Positions 14,978-19,773 of a stretch of 19,773 bases of DNA are shown here, one piece after another. A model generated the notes under the pieces. The model saw only the letters and a list, made by a program, of their open reading frames with translations. It made no database searches and had not been told where the DNA came from. A program made the translations under genes and the position numbers. Position 1 is the stretch's first letter. Each line of letters starts with the position of its first letter. The DNA comes from Oscillospiraceae bacterium. Its GTDB lineage: Bacteria > Bacillota_A > Clostridia > Oscillospirales > Oscillospiraceae. The DNA lies in assembly GCA_024690695.1 (NCBI GenBank), contig JAILOS010000099.1, positions 1 through 19,773 on the forward strand, given 5' to 3'.

Positions 14978-15061
14978 CGTTTTATTCAAAAAAGGAAGAG
15001 TGTATTCAAAATTTTGTAATCTATTTACATTTTGCCGCGCGGGCAGGCACGGCGGATGTGC

Positions 15062-15100
15062 AAAAAAGGCGCGCTTCCGCGGCGGAAGCGCGCCTTTTTT
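15062..15100 (-). terminator. Terminator of the spoIIIA operon
   Basis: A perfect 12-bp GC-rich stem (15068-15079 with 15083-15094) with a 3-base loop is flanked by six A on one side and six T on the other. It therefore has intrinsic terminator form on both strands. It lies 19 bases after the spoIIIAH stop and separates the sporulation operon from the housekeeping operon. Confidence 0.92.
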
Positions 15101-15119
15101 GCTGTGGCTCTCGGTCCGT

Positions 15120-15659
15120 TCAGGCGCGGACCTCGATGATGTTGAGCTGCGAGGCCTCGTAGCTGGTCTCGGTGAGGATGATATCCGTGATCCGGGCGAC
15201 GGCCTCCTCGCTCAGGCCCTCCTCCGGCGCGGGTACGGCCACCGTCACCGCGTCGTTGCCGATGTACACGACGCAGTCGGCAAAATCCTTGGCGAGCAGG
15301 AGATTCTCGATCTGCGACTCCTTCATTGAGCAGGTCGCCATCGCGGAGATCGCGTTCATGGCCGTGTCGATGGTTTCCTGCGAGGCCGCCTCGGAGGAGG
15401 CCGCCGTCTGCAAAAGCTGCAGCGCCTCGTCGCGGGAAACCTGGCGGGTCAGCCTCGCCTCGGAGAAATAGCCGGAGGCGGACGCGGCCAGCTTCTGCGC
15501 CCGTTCCGCCGCTTCCGCGATCCCCTTGTCCTCGGCCGAGACCATCTCGGCGTCCGCCTTCCCCCAGCGCTTGTTGTAGGACCAGTTGAGCAGCACCGCC
15601 GCGCTGACGAACATGATCAGCGCCAGCAGCGTCAGACTCCTCTTTTTGCTTTTCGTCAT
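15120..15659 (-). CDS. spoIIIAH: Stage III sporulation protein AH
   Basis: SpoIIIAH sits in the mother-cell membrane around the forespore. Its extracellular domain binds forespore SpoIIQ, forming the core of the SpoIIIA-SpoIIQ channel needed for late sigma-G activity. The 179-residue protein has a basic N-terminus, one membrane helix (about 9-26) ending in LLNWSYN, a charged linker with coiled-coil character, and a C-terminal ring-building (YscJ/FliF-like) domain from about 75 to the end. The ATG has GGAGG upstream. It is the last gene of the operon, 17 bases after spoIIIAG. Length is somewhat below the 218 residues of B. subtilis, mostly in the linker. Confidence 0.93.
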   Translation of the reverse strand: MTKSKKRSLTLLALIMFVSAAVLLNWSYNKRWGKADAEMVSAEDKGIAEAAERAQKLAASASGYFSEARLTRQVSRDEALQLLQTAASSEAASQETIDTAMNAISAMATCSMKESQIENLLLAKDFADCVVYIGNDAVTVAVPAPEEGLSEEAVARITDIILTETSYEASQLNIIEVRA

Positions 15660-15676
15660 TTCCCTTTCCTCCCATC

Positions 15677-15997
15677 TTAATGGTCCGCCAGCTTCAGAAT
15701 CGTGATGGCGTCGGACCCGAAACCAGTATATGAGCCGACCGCCCGAAGTATATCCAGTTTTACGTCGGCGTTTTCGGCTCCCTCGCAGACCACGACGACG
15801 CCGTGCTCGGAGCTCAGCACGTAAACCTCTCCGACGCCGCGGCTGGAGCGCAGGATCTCCCGCAGCTCCTGATCCCCGCTGATCTCCGGCTCGTCGGCGC
15901 TTCGGCCCGGAATCAGCATCAGCAGCAGCCCCAGCGCGAGGATCAGAAGCGGAAATTTAACCGCCTCCAGTTTTTTCAGCCAGCCCTTATCCTTCAC
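15677..15997 (-). CDS. spoIIIAG: Stage III sporulation protein AG, short form
   Basis: SpoIIIAG forms a large ring in the space between mother cell and forespore as part of the SpoIIIA channel. This copy has only 106 residues (229 in B. subtilis). It has a short cytoplasmic start, one membrane helix at about 15-30, and a compact ring-building domain from about 42: helix QELREILRSSRG, strand VGEVYVLSS, strand GVVVVCEGAE, helix VKLDILRAVG and final strand AITILKL. There is no room for the beta-triangle insertion known from B. subtilis. The GTG start has GGAG 5 bases upstream and overlaps spoIIIAF by 11 bases. Gene order makes the assignment secure despite the short length. Confidence 0.88.
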   Translation of the reverse strand: MKDKGWLKKLEAVKFPLLILALGLLLMLIPGRSADEPEISGDQELREILRSSRGVGEVYVLSSEHGVVVVCEGAENADVKLDILRAVGSYTGFGSDAITILKLADH

Positions 15998-16472
15998 TTC
16001 TGCTCCATGCCTGCCTTTCCGTCGGAATGCCCAGCTCGGAGCGGATCGCGTCGCTGAGGCTGCGCGCCTGCTGCTCGCTGCACGCGGAGACGCTGATCTG
16101 CGCCTCCCAGGGGACCCAGAAGCCGTCCATGCTCCAGCGGGCCGTCAGCTCGGCCCGACAGCCGCCGATCCCCAGCGCGGCCGCCCGTTCTTCAATGTAT
16201 TGCGCGCACTCGCGCTCGATGACGAGTCGGTTGAGCCGCTCGGCGCCGGCCTCGCTCTCGGCGGCGAGACGCGCGCTTTCCTCGCGGCAGCGGGCCAGCT
16301 CCGCGGCATAGATCTCCGTATCGAAGCCGCCCGCCGCGTTGAGAACGGTCAGCACCAATGCTCCGGTGCAGCCGAGCGCGGCGGCTCTGCGCACGCCTCC
16401 CTCCGGCATCAGGCTGAGCGCCACGCCGCAGAGGATCGACACCGCGCACAGCTGCCGTATCGCGTTTTCCAT
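15987..16472 (-). CDS. spoIIIAF: Stage III sporulation protein AF
   Basis: SpoIIIAF is a mother-cell membrane protein of the SpoIIIA complex and, like AG and AH, carries a ring-building domain outside the membrane. The 161-residue protein has two membrane helices near the N-terminus (about 5-22 and 28-44), a long helical region with many Glu, Ala and Arg residues (about 52-95), and a C-terminal domain with SMDGFWVPWEAQISVS. The ATG overlaps the spoIIIAE stop by one base (TGATG), so translation is coupled. The 3' end overlaps spoIIIAG by 11 bases. Identity rests on topology, length and position between AE and AG. Confidence 0.87.
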   Translation of the reverse strand: MENAIRQLCAVSILCGVALSLMPEGGVRRAAALGCTGALVLTVLNAAGGFDTEIYAAELARCREESARLAAESEAGAERLNRLVIERECAQYIEERAAALGIGGCRAELTARWSMDGFWVPWEAQISVSACSEQQARSLSDAIRSELGIPTERQAWSRSEG

Positions 16473-17569
16473 CAGGCCGTCACCGTCCTTATCGCCGAAA
16501 CGAAGCAGAAAAACAGCATCAGTCCGTAGCTGCCGAGCAGGCCGAGCAGCAGGCTCATAACGGCGGCCATATCCCGCAGCAGCCCCGAAAGCCGCTGTCC
16601 GGCTGCGAGCTCCGCCGCGGCGGACACCAGCCGCAGCAGCAGCGCCTTGACCGCCAGCGCCGCGAAGGGCGCGGCGCAGATCGCGCACACGGCGATCATG
16701 CCGAAGGCGCCGGCCGTGTTTCTGACGACGCCCGCCGCCGCCAGCACCGAGGCCGCCGCGTCGGACAGCACGCCGCCGACGACCGGCAGCGAGGCCGAGA
16801 TCACGCTTTTGACCGTCTTGACGGCCGCCGCGTCCGCGCTGCCCGTCACGAGCCCCGTGATCGACAGCAGCGCCGTAAAGGCCGCCGTCAGCCCCGTCAT
16901 CAGCAGCGCAGCGAGCTTTTTGAAGAGCTTGACCAGAGCGCGCAGCAGCGGGTTGTCAAAGATGCTGCAGCAGACGGAGAGCGCCAGCACCGCGTTTACG
17001 AGCGGCAGGATCAGCCCGCGCCCCGCCGCAAGCATCACGCTGAGCGCAAAGCCCGCGGCCGCGTAGCGGGCCGAGGCCGAGACCGCCGCGCCGCATGCCA
17101 TGGCCGCCGAAAACACGGCCGGCAGCGCAAGTCCGGCGTAGTCGGTCAGGTCGTTCAGCGCCCGCTCCGCCTCCTCCGTCATGCTTCCGACGCCCTCCGA
17201 GAGAATCAGCGCGGCCGCGCAGCAGCAGGCGATTTCGAGATACTCGCGCACGCCCTTTTCCGGGCACAGCGAGAGGCCGAGCGCGCACAGCACGGAGACG
17301 GCCGCCAGCTTCATCGCCGTCGAGGTCTCGGCCCTCAGCCGCTCCGTCAGCGAACGGCGAAAGCTGCTCCACAGCCGTGCGAGCGCGCCCTGCGCGTCGT
17401 AGGAGCCGTCAAACCGCAGCTCGCCGCCGATCTCTCCGGCCTCGCCGCTCAGTCCTTCCTGCACGGCGCGGACCTGCAGCTCCTCGCCGAGCTGCTCGTT
17501 CAGCCCCTCCGCGTGCGCGGTGCCGACGAAAAACGGCAGCAGCAGAGCCAGCAGAAGCCACTTTTTCAC
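16472..17569 (-). CDS. spoIIIAE: Stage III sporulation protein AE
   Basis: SpoIIIAE is the large polytopic membrane protein of the SpoIIIA complex, proposed to form part of its membrane channel. The 365-residue protein starts with a cleavable-looking signal peptide (KKWLLLALLLPFF, then AHA at 18-20) and continues with a soluble segment. Several hydrophobic helices follow from about residue 100, including segments rich in Ala, Gly and Ser, typical of the family. The GTG start at 17569 has GGAGG upstream and overlaps the spoIIIAD stop (GTGA). In-frame sequence further upstream is the spoIIIAD gene in another frame and is not part of this protein. Confidence 0.93.
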   Translation of the reverse strand: MKKWLLLALLLPFFVGTAHAEGLNEQLGEELQVRAVQEGLSGEAGEIGGELRFDGSYDAQGALARLWSSFRRSLTERLRAETSTAMKLAAVSVLCALGLSLCPEKGVREYLEIACCCAAALILSEGVGSMTEEAERALNDLTDYAGLALPAVFSAAMACGAAVSASARYAAAGFALSVMLAAGRGLILPLVNAVLALSVCCSIFDNPLLRALVKLFKKLAALLMTGLTAAFTALLSITGLVTGSADAAAVKTVKSVISASLPVVGGVLSDAAASVLAAAGVVRNTAGAFGMIAVCAICAAPFAALAVKALLLRLVSAAAELAAGQRLSGLLRDMAAVMSLLLGLLGSYGLMLFFCFVSAIRTVTA

Positions 17570-17952
17570 AGATAGCCTCCGATCGTCTTCAGCGCCGTGA
17601 GGATCAGCGGCAGCACAATCCCGAACGCGCAGACCGTCCCGGCAAATTCGACCGCCGAGGCCGTCGCCGCCTGCGACGCGTCGCGGCACTGATCGGCCGT
17701 CAGGCGCGTAATAACCGCCGCGGCCACGCATTTCACCAGCGGCACGATCAGAACCTCGTCCGCCCCGAAAACCGTCTGCAGCGTCTTTTTCAGCTCGCCG
17801 AAGCCCCGCATCATCCCGAAGGCCGCGATCACGATCACCGCGGTCGCGGCAATGCTGAGCGACGAGGAGAGCTCCGGATTGGTCCGCCGCAGCAGCAAAA
17901 CGGCCGTCAGCGCGCACAGCGCCGCGGCCGACACGCGAAGCAGCGCCTCCAT
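17566..17952 (-). CDS. spoIIIAD: Stage III sporulation protein AD
   Basis: SpoIIIAD is a small integral membrane protein of the SpoIIIA complex, related to SpoIIIAC. The 128-residue protein has about four hydrophobic segments. Typical features are FGMMRGFGELKKTLQTVFG at about 45-63 and the end GIVLPLILTALKTIGGYL. Length is normal for the family. The ATG overlaps the spoIIIAC stop by one base (TGATG) and the end overlaps spoIIIAE by 4 bases. Confidence 0.93.
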   Translation of the reverse strand: MEALLRVSAAALCALTAVLLLRRTNPELSSSLSIAATAVIVIAAFGMMRGFGELKKTLQTVFGADEVLIVPLVKCVAAAVITRLTADQCRDASQAATASAVEFAGTVCAFGIVLPLILTALKTIGGYL

Positions 17953-18146
17953 CAGAGCCCGAAGAGCTTTTTGATCAGGGCGAACAGCTCGCTGATCTTC
18001 TGTACAACCATCATCAGCACCACGACCAGCGCCGCGATCGTCGTCATCAGCGCCTGCTCTTCCCGCCCGGAGCGCTGCAGCAGAATATTCAAAACCGCGA
18101 CCAGGATCCCGATCGCGGCGATTTTGAAGATCAGATCGACGTCCAA
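17952..18146 (-). CDS. spoIIIAC: Stage III sporulation protein AC
   Basis: SpoIIIAC is a very small membrane protein of the SpoIIIA complex. With a TTG start at 18146 it has 64 residues, close to the 68 of B. subtilis. It has two hydrophobic helices around a short polar turn with LQRSGREEQA, and begins DVDLIFKIAAIGI, which is characteristic. The TTG is chosen because AAGGGAG lies 5 bases upstream and because reading further upstream only enters the end of spoIIIAB. No ATG or GTG is available at the conserved N-terminus. It lies 19 bases after spoIIIAB and overlaps spoIIIAD by one base. Confidence 0.92.
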   Translation of the reverse strand: MDVDLIFKIAAIGILVAVLNILLQRSGREEQALMTTIAALVVVLMMVVQKISELFALIKKLFGL

Positions 18147-18165
18147 ATGTACTCCCTTCGCCCGC

Positions 18166-18675
18166 CTACAGCAGAAGCAGGCACAGCAGCGCTCCGGCAG
18201 CGCCGGACAGCGCAAGCGTCAGCTTTCGTTCGTTCCGGGACCGCTCCTTTCTCTCGGCCGCGGCATCCGCCAGGCTTTCCCGGCAGCGCTCGCAGGCGCC
18301 GAGCTGCTCCTGCAGCTCAAAGCGGCCCAGAGCCTGTCCGAGCTGCAGCAGCGCCGAACGTTCTTCCGGAGCGAGCGCGGACAGGCTCCGCCCGGCCGCG
18401 CTCTGCCAGAGCTCGAAAAAGCTCTGCTGCGACAGCGCGGGCATGGACTCGGCGAGCGAGCGGAAAAAGGCCCCCGCCGCGCCGGACAGCTCTCCGCCGA
18501 GCTGCGCGCACAGCTCCGGCAGCGGCCGCAGGCTTGTCGCAAGCTCGGCGTGTACGCGCTCGACTCCCCGGCACAGCTCCCGCAGCAGCGCGAGCTCCTC
18601 CGCGCGCTCCCGGTTGAGTCTGACGCCCGCGGAGACACAGGCGGCCATCACGGCCAGCGCGCCGAGCAGCTTCAT
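18166..18675 (-). CDS. spoIIIAB: Stage III sporulation protein AB
   Basis: SpoIIIAB is a membrane protein of the SpoIIIA complex with distant similarity to GspF/PilC-type secretion proteins, and probably works with the SpoIIIAA ATPase. The 169-residue protein has an N-terminal hydrophobic helix (about 1-18) followed by NRERAEELALLRELC, a long helical cytoplasmic domain and a C-terminal hydrophobic helix (about 152-169, ending in a run of Leu). Length matches B. subtilis (171). Its ATG overlaps the spoIIIAA stop (ATGA). No motif is diagnostic alone; the call rests on topology, length and position. Confidence 0.91.
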   Translation of the reverse strand: MKLLGALAVMAACVSAGVRLNRERAEELALLRELCRGVERVHAELATSLRPLPELCAQLGGELSGAAGAFFRSLAESMPALSQQSFFELWQSAAGRSLSALAPEERSALLQLGQALGRFELQEQLGACERCRESLADAAAERKERSRNERKLTLALSGAAGALLCLLLL

Positions 18676-19541
18676 ACGGCAAGCCTCCCGAGGCTGTAGC
18701 TCCTGCCGCGTTCGGTGCAGCGGATCTTCAGACAGTACGAAAAGATCCCCTCGTCCAGAAGCTGCCGATAGAGCTCGCGGCGGCGCAGCTCCTCTGGCCC
18801 GGCGGCGTGGGCCGTCGCCAGCAGCAGCACGCCGCAGCCCGCCGTCTCGCGGATGGCCGCCAGATCCTCCCGCTGCGTGATTTCGTCCATCGCAAGCACC
18901 TGCGGATTCATCCCGCGCAGCAGCATCATCGCGCCCTCAGCCTTCGGCACGCCGCTGAGCACGTCGCAGTGCGCCCCGAGAGCAAACTGCGCCGGGCCCA
19001 GCTCGGCCGCGGCGATCTCAAAGCGCTCGTCCACCACGCCGACCCGGAGGCCGTCGCGCGAAAAGCAGCCGATCAGCTCCCGCAGCGCCGTCGTCTTGCC
19101 GCCGCCCGGCGGCGAGACGATCAGCGTATTGGCAAGGCCTCCGGCCTTCATCTCGCGGTAGACCCCGTCACAGACGCCCGGAACGGCCCGGGGGATGCGC
19201 AGCGCAAGCGAGCTGAAGCTGCGAAAGCCGCTGAGCTCGCCGTTTCGCAGCACCGCCGTCCCGCATACGCCGATCCGGAGGCCGCGATAGCTGATAAAGC
19301 CGCGCGAGAGGGCCTGCGCCGCCGTGTGGAGCGAGGCGCCCGTCGCCTTTTCCAGCGTCCGGCGCAGCTCCTCCTCGCTGATCGCCTCGCCCGGGATCGG
19401 ATACTCCCGTCCGCGCACGACCATCGTCAAAGCCTGTCCGGGCCGCATCCGCAGCTCCTCCGCCGCCTCGTAGACGGCCCGGCGGCGCGGCTCCAGATAC
19501 CGCGGCGGCAGAAGCTGCCGGGCCAGTTCGATTCCGTCCAT
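18672..19541 (-). CDS. spoIIIAA: Stage III sporulation protein AA, ATPase
   Basis: SpoIIIAA is a cytoplasmic ATPase of the mother cell, similar to secretion ATPases (VirB11/GspE type), thought to power or assemble the SpoIIIA channel. The 289-residue protein has the family's N-terminal part with SRGFISYRGLRIGVCGTAV at about 79-97, Walker A PPGGGKTT at 144-151, the segment VVDERFEIA near 169-177 and Walker B VLAMDEI at 215-221. The ATG is preceded by GGGGAG with 7 bases of spacing. It is the first of eight overlapping genes downstream of a candidate sigma-E promoter. Confidence 0.96.
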   Translation of the reverse strand: MDGIELARQLLPPRYLEPRRRAVYEAAEELRMRPGQALTMVVRGREYPIPGEAISEEELRRTLEKATGASLHTAAQALSRGFISYRGLRIGVCGTAVLRNGELSGFRSFSSLALRIPRAVPGVCDGVYREMKAGGLANTLIVSPPGGGKTTALRELIGCFSRDGLRVGVVDERFEIAAAELGPAQFALGAHCDVLSGVPKAEGAMMLLRGMNPQVLAMDEITQREDLAAIRETAGCGVLLLATAHAAGPEELRRRELYRQLLDEGIFSYCLKIRCTERGRSYSLGRLAV

Positions 19542-19560
19542 CCTCTCACTCCCCGCTGAC

Positions 19561-19590
19561 AGTATATGGCCGTCCCGCCCGCTTCATGCC
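19561..19590 (-). promoter_or_regulatory. Candidate sigma-E promoter of the spoIIIA operon
   Basis: The minus strand has CATATACT (19561-19568), close to the sigma-E -10 consensus. A GGCATGAA (19583-19590) lies 14 bases upstream and is a moderate -35 match. No sigma-A -35 box is found at 17 bases. B. subtilis spoIIIA is transcribed by sigma-E in the mother cell, which fits. The -35 part is weak. Confidence 0.5.
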
Positions 19591-19612
19591 TGCGCGCGCA
19601 GGGCCGGAAGGC

Positions 19613-19638
19613 AAAAAAAGACCGCCCCGGAAAGGGCG
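19613..19638 (-). terminator. Probable terminator for a gene beyond the right edge
   Basis: A short GC stem (19623-19627 with 19634-19638) and a 6-base loop are followed, after three bases, by seven T on the minus strand (19613-19619). It would shield spoIIIAA from transcription arriving from the right. The stem is only 5 bp. Confidence 0.5.
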
Positions 19639-19659
19639 AGCAAATTAGGGAGACGACAG

Positions 19660-19768
19660 GTTTTGAGCGGGCCTTTTCCGCCCAAGCTTCATGAAAAATT
19701 GCGGAAATACAGACAAGTATTCCCGCAATTTTTCATTTTGCCTGAACGAAAAATCCCTCGCTCAAAAC
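19660..19768. repeat. Nested inverted repeat (palindromic intergenic element)
   Basis: An inner 20-bp inverted repeat (19691-19710 with 19717-19736, one mismatch, 6-base loop) lies inside an outer perfect 10-bp inverted repeat (19660-19669 with 19759-19768, GTTTTGAGCG and its complement). The bases between have little coding character and no gene is visible from 19542 to the window end. It could be a small non-autonomous mobile or REP-like element, or a structured RNA or terminator of the gene beyond the edge. Confidence 0.7.
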
Positions 19769-19773
19769 TGCTG

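Noticed and set aside
1..19773. CRISPR array, insertion sequence, tRNA or rRNA genes, prophage genes
   Set aside because: I saw no regularly spaced direct repeats, no transposase or integrase motifs, no tRNA cloverleaf and no rRNA sequence in the window.

Overview
The window looks like chromosome of a GC-rich, endospore-forming anaerobic Firmicute. It carries an eight-gene spoIIIA cluster, a tyrosine-type T-box leader, the asp23-nusB-xseAB-ispA-dxs-tlyA-nadK-argR-recN gene order common in Clostridia, and nickel-pincer cofactor genes. An Oscillospirales-like gut clostridium is my best guess, but no rRNA or other taxonomic marker is present. Coding is dense, genes overlap by a few bases throughout, and GTG and TTG starts are frequent.

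Layout from left to right. (1) 1-350, minus: a 62-residue membrane protein followed by a truncated M50-type (site-2 protease) membrane peptidase. (2) 399-3210, plus: a sigma-A-type promoter drives larB-larC-larE, three translationally overlapping genes that make the nickel-pincer nucleotide cofactor of lactate racemase-type (LarA) enzymes. No larA lies in the window. A strong hairpin closes this operon against the convergent tyrS. (3) 3251-5168, minus: a near-consensus promoter, a T-box riboswitch with a UAC (Tyr) specifier, a C_GCAxxG_C_C family cysteine protein and tyrS form one transcription unit. (4) 5202-5996, minus: one AT-rich gene of unknown function, unlike its neighbours in composition, sits between two conserved operons. 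(5) 6014-14974, minus: a ten-gene housekeeping operon runs asp23-like, nusB, xseA, xseB, ispA, dxs, tlyA, nadK, argR, recN, with an extended -10 promoter at one end and a rho-independent terminator at the other. (6) 15062-19590, minus: spoIIIAA to spoIIIAH in canonical order, with a candidate sigma-E promoter upstream and a strong bidirectional-looking terminator downstream. (7) 19613-19773: a terminator for a gene outside the window and a nested inverted repeat.

The genes work in modules: Ni-pincer cofactor synthesis (LarB carboxylates and hydrolyses nicotinic acid adenine dinucleotide, LarE donates sulfur, LarC inserts nickel); tyrosine-responsive tRNA charging; isoprenoid precursor synthesis (Dxs, IspA) together with DNA repair (RecN, ExoVII), NADP synthesis and arginine control; and the mother-cell half of the sporulation feeding-tube channel. 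Most of the window is ordinary core genome. The points most worth a second look are the AT-rich orphan gene, the cysteine protein inside the Tyr T-box operon, the very short SpoIIIAG without room for the beta-triangle insertion, the three-cysteine LarE, and the nested palindrome at the right edge.
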